Positions 1 to 8,313 of a DNA stretch of 64,000 bases are shown piece by piece. Numbering within the stretch: position 1 is the stretch's first letter; each line of letters starts with the position of its first letter. The position numbers were made by a program, and so were the translations under genes. The DNA comes from Sphingomonas sp. (lineage in GTDB: Bacteria; Pseudomonadota; Alphaproteobacteria; Sphingomonadales; Sphingomonadaceae): NCBI GenBank assembly GCA_021732445.1, contig JAKFUZ010000034.1, positions 1 through 64,000 on the forward strand, written 5' to 3'. Below the pieces are notes generated by a model that ran no database searches, was not told where the DNA came from, and worked only from the letters and a program-made list of their open reading frames with translations.

Positions 1-128
1 TGTTCGGCAAACTCAAGCAACAGCGCCGTATCGCCACCCGCTACGACAAGACCGCCCTCTCCTTCGAAAGCTTCCTCAATCTCGCTGCCACACGCCTATG
101 GCTAAAGTCTTTTGTCAACACGGCCTAA
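1..128 (+). mobile_element. 3' end of an IS5-family-like transposase (C-terminal fragment; element starts outside window)
   Basis: Frame from nt 3 reads FGKLKQQRRIATRYDKTALSFESFLNLAATRLWLKSFVNTA* with stop at 126-128, resembling IS5-type DDE transposase C-termini. Confidence 0.8.
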
Positions 129-495
129 GCTCAATTGGATTGACCCCATCGTCGCCATCGCCATTGGCCTTTGGGTGCTGCCCCGCACATGGACTCTGTT
201 GCGCGACACCACCCATATCCTGCTGCAAGGCGTGCCGCGCGGGTTTAACCTGGCCGCTATCCGTGCAGCTATGATCGAGGTGGAGGGCGTAACCCAAGTC
301 CACGACCTTCATCTTTGGTCTGTTGCGGGTGACGATGCCAGTCTGACCGCTCATGTGGCCGTTGGCGACAATGATAACGCCGAAACTATCCGGCGCGCTG
401 TGGTCGAAATGCTCGAAAGCAGATTCGATATACACCACGCCACGATCCAGACCGAAACCGAACCGTGCGGCGATGAGGAGAGCCTGCATAGTTGA
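129..495 (+). pseudogene. Cation diffusion facilitator (CDF/CzcD-like) C-terminal fragment, 5' truncated at the IS end
   Basis: NWIDPIVAIAIGLWVLPRTWTLLRDTTHILLQGVPRGFNL...GVTQVHDLHLWSV is the last TM region plus cytoplasmic domain of CDF proteins; N-terminal TMs are absent and the IS transposase lies directly upstream. Confidence 0.75.
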
Positions 496-573
496 GCATC
501 GCAACGACAATCTGTCATTAAATTAGATAAATAACAATATGTTGTAGCCTACACTTCAATCAGAACCGAAACT

Positions 574-1908
574 ATGATGTCATCCATTCTCGCCAACCGC
601 ACCTACCGCCATCTTTTGTCGGCCCAGATCATTGCATTGGTCGGAACCGGGCTGGCCACGGTCGCGCTAGGCCTGCTGGCCTATGACATAGCGGGTGCGG
701 ATGCGGGTGCCGTCCTCGGCACGGCGCTGGCAATCAAGATGATCGCTTATATCGGTATCGGTCCCATTGTCGGTGCCTATGCCGATCGCCTGCCTCGCCG
801 CGCGTTTCTGGTCGCGATGGATATGATCCGCGCCGGGGTTGCCCTGCTACTGCCCTTTGTCGATCAAATCTGGCAGGTCTATGTGCTAATCTTCGCCCTG
901 CAATCCGCCTCTGCTGCCTTCACCCCGACTTTTCAGGCAACAATCCCCGACATCCTTCCAGACGAGGCGGACTATACGCGCGCTCTGTCACTTTCTCGCC
1001 TCGCCTATGATCTCGAAAGCCTGCTCAGCCCGATGCTGGCGGCGGCCTTGCTCAGTGTGATCAGCTTCCACTGGCTGTTCGGCGGCACCGCCATAGGCTT
1101 TATCGGCTCCGCGCTTATGGTGTTGTCGGTGACGCTGCCGCGTTCGCCCGCCAAACCCCGCGAAGGGGGCATTTACACGCGCACCACGCGCGGGTTGCGA
1201 ATATACCTCAAGACCCCTCGTTTACGCGGCTTACTCGCGGTCAATCTTGCAGCGGCGGCGGCAAGCGCGATGGTCATCGTCAACACCGTCGTGATCGTGC
1301 GCGACACGTTCGGCTTTGGGCAACGCGAAGTGGCCCTGACGCTCGCAGCCTATGGCGGCGGCTCGATGCTCGCCGCGCTGGCCTTGCCGCGCCTCCTAGA
1401 CCGGATCGAAGGCCGCACTGTGATGCTCGGCGGCGCTGCGGTGCTGACAGCGGCCCTCGCTGCGCTAGGACTAGCGTCTGGAGGCATGACGGCAACATTC
1501 TGGCCCGTCCTGCTCTCAGGCTGGTTCTTGATGGGAATGGCCTATGCGGCAGCTCTTACGCCATCGGGGCTATTGCTCCGACGCTCGGCACAAGCGGAAG
1601 ATCGGCCTGCCGTTTTCGCAGCGCAATTCGCGCTTAGTCATGCTTGCTGGTTGATTGCCTATCCGCTCGCTGGACAGGTCGGCGCGCAGTTTGGTCAACA
1701 GATGGCGTTATTCGTCCTGGCCGCCCTTGCAACCTTTGGTGTCGTTGCCGCCCTTTGGCTGTGGCCTGCGCGAGACCCAAAGGTCATTGAGCATGAACAT
1801 CCTGACCTACCCGAGAATCATCCGCACAGGCTGGAACACGCAAAGTCGCAAGCTGGCCATGCACATGACTACTTGATCGACGATCTGCACGCCAACTGGC
1901 CACGCTGA
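574..1908 (+). CDS. MFS transporter with His-rich C-terminus (NreB-like metal efflux candidate)
   Basis: 444 aa multi-TM ORF; MFS loop GAYADRLPRR; C-term HEHPDLPENHPHRLEHAKSQAGHAHDY; next to CDF fragment. Confidence 0.8.
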   Translation: MMSSILANRTYRHLLSAQIIALVGTGLATVALGLLAYDIAGADAGAVLGTALAIKMIAYIGIGPIVGAYADRLPRRAFLVAMDMIRAGVALLLPFVDQIWQVYVLIFALQSASAAFTPTFQATIPDILPDEADYTRALSLSRLAYDLESLLSPMLAAALLSVISFHWLFGGTAIGFIGSALMVLSVTLPRSPAKPREGGIYTRTTRGLRIYLKTPRLRGLLAVNLAAAAASAMVIVNTVVIVRDTFGFGQREVALTLAAYGGGSMLAALALPRLLDRIEGRTVMLGGAAVLTAALAALGLASGGMTATFWPVLLSGWFLMGMAYAAALTPSGLLLRRSAQAEDRPAVFAAQFALSHACWLIAYPLAGQVGAQFGQQMALFVLAALATFGVVAALWLWPARDPKVIEHEHPDLPENHPHRLEHAKSQAGHAHDYLIDDLHANWPR

Positions 1909-2029
1909 TTCTGGGGAATTTCCCGACGCTGCATTTCGACGGAACCGAAAAAAATCTACACAGTTCCTGCACAGGTCGAAAATGGTCTATTTTTTTCAAT
2001 AAAAACAACGACTTATCAGTCGCCGATAT

Positions 2030-2108
<79 letters not shown>

Positions 2109-2184
2109 ACGTTTGACGCCCCTAGGGGTTGCGGACCCCTGCCGTCAATGACCCAGTGCCAAAACACCCTGGCGCCAGGAGGTT

Positions 2185-2259
2185 TGGTGGGCCCGGCAGG
2201 ACTCGAACCCGCAACCTGGCCGTTATGAGCAGCTGGCTCTACCATTGAGCTACAGGCCC
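2185..2259 (-). tRNA. tRNA-Met (CAT); could be the Ile2 (lysidine) species
   Basis: Reverse complement GGGCCTGTAGCTCAATGGTAGAGCCAGCTGCTCATAACGGCCAGGTTGCGGGTTCGAGTCCTGCCGGGCCCACCA; 7-bp acceptor stem; anticodon CAT. Confidence 0.9.
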
Positions 2260-2332
2260 CACCGTGGCGAGCGCGTTAGCGGACGGCGCCCCGTTATGGC
2301 AAGCGCGACCGTGGGCGGCGGGACCGCTGCGG

Positions 2333-3436
2333 CTATGCAGCCCTCGCCGCCCCCGCTGCCAGCACCTCGTCGAGCGACGCTGCAGCAACGCCCAGCCGCG
2401 CAAGCAGCGCCAGCACCGTGTCCCACCAGCGCCAGAACGCCGCAAGGTCAGCCGCGTCGCGCACATAAGGGGTGTGGCCTGGCACCAGCGAAGGTGAGTG
2501 AAAGGAAAAGTTCAGCAGGCGCACGCCCTGCCCCACCGCGATGCGCACCGCCTCGACGACATCTGCTATCGGCATCTGTTCCGGCGTGAGCGCCACCCGA
2601 GACATCATCCCGCTCCGCGCTGCCACGCCCAGTGCGCGCGGCAGGCGTGCCAGAGCGCCATAAAGCCCCTGCCCACCACCTCGCGCCATGCCTGTAAAGA
2701 CCGTCGTCAGCGGCAGTTCAACCAGCGCCTTGCCGGGGCCGAAGCGATAGGCCGCATTGCCCACCGCGCGAAAATCCGGCCCGCCACTCACCGAATAATC
2801 ATAAGCCGAGCGCACCGAGCTATCGAGGGCATAACCCTGTTCAACCAGCAGCTTTGCGGTGTTCAGCCCAATCCCATAGCGGCCGGCGCGATAAATTCGC
2901 GGATGGCGCCCGAATGCCGCGATGATGGCGCCCGTCAACGCCGCCAGCTTTGCCCGCTCCAGCCTTTCCTCCAAATTACCCGGAAAGCTGTTGAAATCGC
3001 ACAAATCCTCGTCAAATGGCGGATTTACCCACGGGTGCAATTGTGCGCCAACCGCCGAACGGCCGTCCGCCAGCGCCCCGTGCAGATGGGCAACCGCCGC
3101 TGGATCGCTGACGATTGGATGATCGACGAGAAAGGTAAGCGGCGCACCGCCATCCGCAAAGCGGCGGTGCGCATCGGGAATCGCGGCCGCAGCCGTTGTC
3201 GCGCGTGCCTCGCGACGAAAAGGGCCTCGCCAGTCAAACTCCTCTTCGGTGTCGACAAATACCATGAAGCGGGTGCCGAATGTGCCCGGCCAGGCTACCA
3301 GATCGGACACATCAGGGCACGGCGCGCGATAGGGCAGCCCCGCCGGCGGCGGCGATCCATCGTTGCCCACGATCAACTGGTCGACGCCTGATCCACCGCA
3401 AGAGTGAAGGCGGCGGGCAGCCGCAAAGTCAAGCAT
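2333..3436 (-). CDS. Polysaccharide deacetylase-like protein (WalW-type); true start probably near 3370-3376
   Basis: FMVFVDTEEEFDW...VGAQLHPWVNPPF...YRAGRYGIG...LNFSFHSPSLVPG pattern; ORF start overlaps the upstream kinase gene. Confidence 0.65.
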   Translation of the reverse strand: MLDFAAARRLHSCGGSGVDQLIVGNDGSPPPAGLPYRAPCPDVSDLVAWPGTFGTRFMVFVDTEEEFDWRGPFRREARATTAAAAIPDAHRRFADGGAPLTFLVDHPIVSDPAAVAHLHGALADGRSAVGAQLHPWVNPPFDEDLCDFNSFPGNLEERLERAKLAALTGAIIAAFGRHPRIYRAGRYGIGLNTAKLLVEQGYALDSSVRSAYDYSVSGGPDFRAVGNAAYRFGPGKALVELPLTTVFTGMARGGGQGLYGALARLPRALGVAARSGMMSRVALTPEQMPIADVVEAVRIAVGQGVRLLNFSFHSPSLVPGHTPYVRDAADLAAFWRWWDTVLALLARLGVAAASLDEVLAAGAARAA

Positions 3437-5199
3437 TGGCTTTCAAAGCTCAGGCTGCCACCGAGTTCTGCGGCAAGGTTGCGCGCCAACCGAAGCGCAA
3501 AACCGGTACCGAGCAAGGGCACCCCAGGGGGCGCATCGTCGCCATCGGCATCAATCGCGAACAACGCATCGCTCGACAGGCCAAGCAGCGCGGCCGGGCG
3601 GCTGATGCGGAGGACAACCAATTCACCCCCCTCGCCCTCACCACCGACGCTCACCAGAACGACGTCACCCCGCGTGCTCGCGGCGACCACGGCGCCGACA
3701 AGTCGCCCAACCAGCCGCTCGGTTGCCCGGTCGTCGCCGTGCGCGGCGATGTCACTCGTCGCAACTGCAACCGCCAGCGCCGATCCGCGCACCGTGACGA
3801 GCGCGGCAAGATCGGCCGCCACGCGCTGGAGGAGCGGCTGCATCGGCACCGTCATTGGCCGCAGCTCCAGCGCCCCGGCCTCAATGCGCGCCGCTGTATC
3901 AATATCGTCGATCGCCCCAAGCAGCGCGCGGGACTGCGCACCGATCGTGCCGGCATAGTCGCGGTACACGCCCGGCACTGGCCCAAGCACCTGCGCGTCG
4001 ATCATCTCCGCAAAGCCGACAATCGCGGTGGCGGGTGTGCGCAGTTCGTGCACCAGCTGGCGCAGCGAATCCGCCGCCAATGGCAGCGGGCGCCTCACCG
4101 GCTCGGCCTGTTCATCGGGCCGGGGGCGTCGCGCCTGGCCGCAATAGCCCATGAACCGGCCGCTCGCTGGATCAAAAACCGGCACCGCCGACAACCGCCA
4201 CGCGCCGGCCGCGGCGACACTGCCCTCAAGGACCAGCCGGGCATCGCTCATCCGGGCGCGGCGGCGAAAAGCGCCACTGGCGGCCCCGTCCACCTGCGCC
4301 GCACCGGGACCAGCCCCCGCCGCGCCGCTTATCGAAACCCCAATCACGGCTTCGCGTGCGATGCCCGATACCCAGCGGATGGTGCCGGTCATATCGGTTT
4401 CGAAGCGAAAACCCTGCGCTTCCGCGTCAATCGACGCGTTGCCGGCATCGACAGGACCGCCATCGACAGGGCCGCCATCGGCTGGACCGGCTTCCTCGCG
4501 CTGGCGCTGGAATGCATCAATCCGCGCGACAATATCGGCGATTTCGAACGGGCCGTGCAGCGGCGAATCCGGCGCCGTCGGCATCGTTGGCGGCGACGGC
4601 GCGCGCGCGGCGGCCTGCGCGCGAAACGCGTTTGCTACGACCGGCAAGCCCATGGCAACGCGCGCAAGCGGCACAAATCCGTCGTCATCACGGTCCAGCG
4701 GGTCGCGCCGTAACGCGTCGCCTGCGCCCGGCGCCGGCACGGCCGGCTGCGATGCGGCATCAACCGGCGCGGACGACGACAGCACGAAATCCACGCTGCC
4801 ATAAACACCGAGCGCCTGGCGGACCGGCGCAGGCAAATCTCGCCGGTGGCGCAGCACCCCACGCCCGGCCGGCGCCAGAAAAGGCAACAGCGCAATCCAC
4901 GCGTCGGCGCCAAGGCTTGCATGCCGCAACACCGGCGCGGCAACGGCCGGCGCATCCTCGGCAAACAACGCCACAAGCGGCGCCGGAGGCGTCGTTGCGG
5001 CCAGCGCGCGCGCACTCGCCGCGCGCACCGCCTGCGGAACCTGGGTTCTCAGCGCGCGCAGGCGATATAACAGCCCCTCGGTGACCGGCACCCTGCCCTG
5101 GCCCGCCAGATCAACAAGCTGCCGCCACATCGACTGCGCGCCGAGGCTGGTCGCCATTTCAGCCGCCAGAACCGTTGTAATACTATCGTCGAAGCGCAA
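3373..5199 (-). CDS. Sensor histidine kinase-like protein (helical N-terminus possibly DUF2336-like, PAS-like region, HisKA)
   Basis: 608 aa; H-box VHELRTPATAIVGFAEMI; ETDMTGTIRWVSGIAREAVIG PAS-like; C-terminal GTGFALRLARNLAAELGGSLSFES. Confidence 0.75.
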   Translation of the reverse strand: MRFDDSITTVLAAEMATSLGAQSMWRQLVDLAGQGRVPVTEGLLYRLRALRTQVPQAVRAASARALAATTPPAPLVALFAEDAPAVAAPVLRHASLGADAWIALLPFLAPAGRGVLRHRRDLPAPVRQALGVYGSVDFVLSSSAPVDAASQPAVPAPGAGDALRRDPLDRDDDGFVPLARVAMGLPVVANAFRAQAAARAPSPPTMPTAPDSPLHGPFEIADIVARIDAFQRQREEAGPADGGPVDGGPVDAGNASIDAEAQGFRFETDMTGTIRWVSGIAREAVIGVSISGAAGAGPGAAQVDGAASGAFRRRARMSDARLVLEGSVAAAGAWRLSAVPVFDPASGRFMGYCGQARRPRPDEQAEPVRRPLPLAADSLRQLVHELRTPATAIVGFAEMIDAQVLGPVPGVYRDYAGTIGAQSRALLGAIDDIDTAARIEAGALELRPMTVPMQPLLQRVAADLAALVTVRGSALAVAVATSDIAAHGDDRATERLVGRLVGAVVAASTRGDVVLVSVGGEGEGGELVVLRISRPAALLGLSSDALFAIDADGDDAPPGVPLLGTGFALRLARNLAAELGGSLSFESQCLTLRLPAAFTLAVDQASTS

Positions 5200-5384
5200 G
5201 GCGGCAGCGTCCCATCACCGCGCACCGAGCGGCGCGGTAACGATTGCTTAACGAACGCGCTGAGCATTCGGAATAGCCGATTTTGGCACGTCGCAATGTG
5301 GGACAATTGCGTTGTTTCGTAATTTTATTATAGACTTTTGCCGTCAACAGCCTCAAAAAATCACGAAAAGGGGAGCGGTTCGCA

Positions 5385-5855
5385 ATGCCATTGGACAGGA
5401 TTGACCGCCAGATACTCGAATTGCTGCAAAATGACGGGCGGATGACCAATGTCGAGCTTGCCGAGCGAGTCGGGTTGACGGCACCGCCCTGTCTGCGCCG
5501 GGTTCGCGCGCTTGAGGAGCAAGGCGCCATCCGCGGCTATCATGCCGAACTGGACCCCGCGACACTAGGCTACCCCATCACTGTCTTTGCGCTCGTTTCA
5601 CTGCGCAGCCAGGCCGAAGCGGACCTGGCAGCGTTTGAGCATCATGTCGCGAAAATACCCGAAATCCGCGAATGCCACATGCTGAACGGGGAAATAGACT
5701 TCATCCTCAAAATCGTCGCCATCGACCTCAAGGCGTTTCAGGAAATATTGACGACACATTTGACGCCGGCACCCAATGTCGCCAGCGTCAAAACATCGCT
5801 GACGATCCGCACCGCAAAATCGGTGCCCGGCATCCCCGTGCCACAAGGCGACTGA
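5385..5855 (+). CDS. Lrp/AsnC family transcriptional regulator
   Basis: LDRIDRQILELLQNDGRMTNVELAERVGLTAPPCLRRVRALEEQGAIRGYHAELDP HTH plus RAM domain. Confidence 0.93.
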   Translation: MPLDRIDRQILELLQNDGRMTNVELAERVGLTAPPCLRRVRALEEQGAIRGYHAELDPATLGYPITVFALVSLRSQAEADLAAFEHHVAKIPEIRECHMLNGEIDFILKIVAIDLKAFQEILTTHLTPAPNVASVKTSLTIRTAKSVPGIPVPQGD

Positions 5856-5939
5856 GGCCACCGAGCGAGACCTGCGCAGAGCACTGCGGAGAATGCCCGG
5901 TGTCCAAACACCCGACGCCCGGGCGCGCCAGCCCTGCGC

Positions 5940-7268
5940 TTAGCCAGCCGGCGTGGCCGGGGCCCGGCTTTCCGACCAGACCGACCAGAAAGACGCGATT
6001 TCAGATCGCGGCGCTGCCGTCACCTTGGCAAAGCTTGCCTTGGCCGCTGCCTTGTCGCCGGCAAGCGCCTGGGCGATCCCGATATGCGTGTTCACCTCAT
6101 CAGGCTTGGTGACGCCCTTGGCCAGCGCCACCGTATATAGCTCAATGGCCTTGGCGAAATTGCTCGACCCGAGATAAGCATCGCCCGTTTGCGCGGCGAG
6201 TTCGCCATTCTTGGAGGCGGCTGCCTGTTTTTCGAGGGAGGTGAACGATTCGGCGGCGGCCGCCTTGGCTGAATCGGCGAACAATTGGTTGGCCGATGCG
6301 CTGGTCGCCGGAATTTTGCCCGACGCGCGCCCTTCTTTGATGAGCGCTACCGCTTCGTTGGGCAGCCCGATGTCATAGGCCGATTGCGCATATTCAGAAA
6401 AATCGGCCTGATCGGCGAGCGCATTTGCCGCCCGCAACAGCCGGAACAGGTCAACCCGCTGGCGCTTGTCGAGCCGCGACGCTGTCGTGCCCTCAAAGCC
6501 ATAGGTGATGATAACGTCACGCCAGTTCTTGGCAGTCGGATAGGCGACCGCCAGATATTGCAGCCATTCAATGACCTGGGGGCGCAGTTTTGCGCCATTC
6601 AGCTTGGCGATGCCATAGCGATACCAGCTTTCAGGCGCCTTGCGGCCAGCGGCTTCTTCAGCGGTGATGAGCTTCTTGAGCTCGCCGGCGCCGCCCGCCA
6701 CATCACCACTGTCGATCATCGCCTTGACAATCGACAGGCCAAGATCGGCGGCCTGAAAGCCGAGGTCGCGCGCCTGAAGATAGAACGCCAGCGCTTCCTT
6801 GGGCTTGCCCGAATCCTGCTCGATCTTGCCGCGCAGATTGACAAACCGCGCAACATCGGCGCGCGGCGTCTTGGGGTTGGCGATGAGCGCATCGAGCGGC
6901 GCTGCCAGAACCCGTTCCCCCCGCGCAAACGCCGCCGGGTCGCCAGCGGCGCTCGCGGTCAGCTTCTGGCTTTCAAACTGCAGGCGCAGCGATTTTGCGA
7001 AATAATTCTCGTCGTCGGTCTTCGCCGCAGCTTCCACCGCAACAATTGCCGGTTCGGCCGCTGCCAGATCCTTGGCCTGCAACGCCGCCTGCGCCTTGAT
7101 AGCCGGCGCGCGCACTTCGTTAGACAATTTGATCGCGGGCGCCGCATTGGCGGCCGGCGTGTCCTTGCCCTTTTTCTGGGCATCGGCCGGCACCGCCACT
7201 GCCAGGCCGCTGACACTTGCCATCAACACCGCCAGCCGTGCCGCATTATAGAAACCGATCATCGCCAT
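5940..7268 (-). CDS. Secreted/periplasmic TPR-like repeat protein of unknown function
   Basis: 442 aa; signal-like N-terminus AVLMASVSGLAVAVPADAQ; helical repeat content. Confidence 0.6.
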   Translation of the reverse strand: MAMIGFYNAARLAVLMASVSGLAVAVPADAQKKGKDTPAANAAPAIKLSNEVRAPAIKAQAALQAKDLAAAEPAIVAVEAAAKTDDENYFAKSLRLQFESQKLTASAAGDPAAFARGERVLAAPLDALIANPKTPRADVARFVNLRGKIEQDSGKPKEALAFYLQARDLGFQAADLGLSIVKAMIDSGDVAGGAGELKKLITAEEAAGRKAPESWYRYGIAKLNGAKLRPQVIEWLQYLAVAYPTAKNWRDVIITYGFEGTTASRLDKRQRVDLFRLLRAANALADQADFSEYAQSAYDIGLPNEAVALIKEGRASGKIPATSASANQLFADSAKAAAAESFTSLEKQAAASKNGELAAQTGDAYLGSSNFAKAIELYTVALAKGVTKPDEVNTHIGIAQALAGDKAAAKASFAKVTAAPRSEIASFWSVWSESRAPATPAG

Positions 7269-7492
7269 ACTCCCTCAAGCGGACCCTAAGGCCCGATCCG
7301 ATAGCTCGCCATACCGGCCCCAACCCCTGCGTTCAAGCGCCGGGCGCAACTGCCGTGCCCACCGGGCAAAACCCCCCTGACAAACAGGCACTGAACCGCG
7401 TTTGAATGAGACGGCCAGATCGTGCGCGCGTTTTTGACGCCATGAACTCAACCGACTAACAGCGGGCGGATGACCGCCGCGCTAGCCAGCTC

Positions 7493-8197
7493 ATGACCGT
7501 GTCAGCCTCCGCCGTCATCATCGGCGCCTCGGGCGGAATCGGTGGCGCGCTTGCCGATGCGATTGCCGAAGAGGGCGCCTTTGCCCGCGTCCACCGCTTT
7601 GCCCGCTCGGCCCCAGGTGGCGCGCGGCTTGATCTGCTGAACGAACACAGCATCGTCGAGGCCGCGGCCCAGGTTGCAGCAAGCGGCGCGCCAACGCTGG
7701 TGGTCGTCGCGACGGGGATTTTGCACGACACCACGCACGGGCCCGAAAAGGCGCTGCGAGAGCTTGATCCGGCGTGGCTGGCAAAGGTCTATGCGACAAA
7801 CGCCATTGGCCCCGCGCTGGTTGCCAAGCATTTTCTGCCAATCATGCCGCGCGCGGGCCGCACCGTTTTTGCCGCGCTGTCCGCACGGGTTGGCAGCATT
7901 TCTGACAACCGGCTGGGCGGGTGGCTGGGCTATCGGGCTTCCAAGGCGGCGCTCAACATGATGCTGCGAACGATCGCCATCGAAGAGCGACGGCGGAACC
8001 CTTCATCAATCATTATCGGCCTGCACCCGGGCACCGTCGACACCGCCTTGTCGCGACCATTTCAGGGGAACGTCGCGCCAGGGCAGCTTTTTGATGCAGC
8101 GCGGGCAGCCGTGCAGTTGCTCGACGTGCTCGATGGCCTGCGCCCGCCCGACAGCGGCAAGATATTCGGGTGGGATGGCGCAGAAATACTACCGTAA
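7493..8197 (+). CDS. SDR family oxidoreductase
   Basis: VIIGASGGIGGALADAIA NAD(P) motif; GYRASKAALNMM YxxxK motif. Confidence 0.9.
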   Translation: MTVSASAVIIGASGGIGGALADAIAEEGAFARVHRFARSAPGGARLDLLNEHSIVEAAAQVAASGAPTLVVVATGILHDTTHGPEKALRELDPAWLAKVYATNAIGPALVAKHFLPIMPRAGRTVFAALSARVGSISDNRLGGWLGYRASKAALNMMLRTIAIEERRRNPSSIIIGLHPGTVDTALSRPFQGNVAPGQLFDAARAAVQLLDVLDGLRPPDSGKIFGWDGAEILP

Positions 8198-8313
8198 AGC
8201 TACAGCATGACCACGCCGCTATGGCGCGCTTTGCCCGCACGCGGGGTAGCGTTGACGGTGGTGATCGGCTAGATGGGTAACCATCCTGTCACAATGCCGA
8301 AAGCACCCAGAAA

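Noticed and set aside
3280-4713. Long plus-strand ORF (477 aa) opposite the kinase/deacetylase genes
   Set aside because: High-GC shadow ORF; Arg/Pro/His-rich, no recognisable motifs, and the opposite strand codes for clear families
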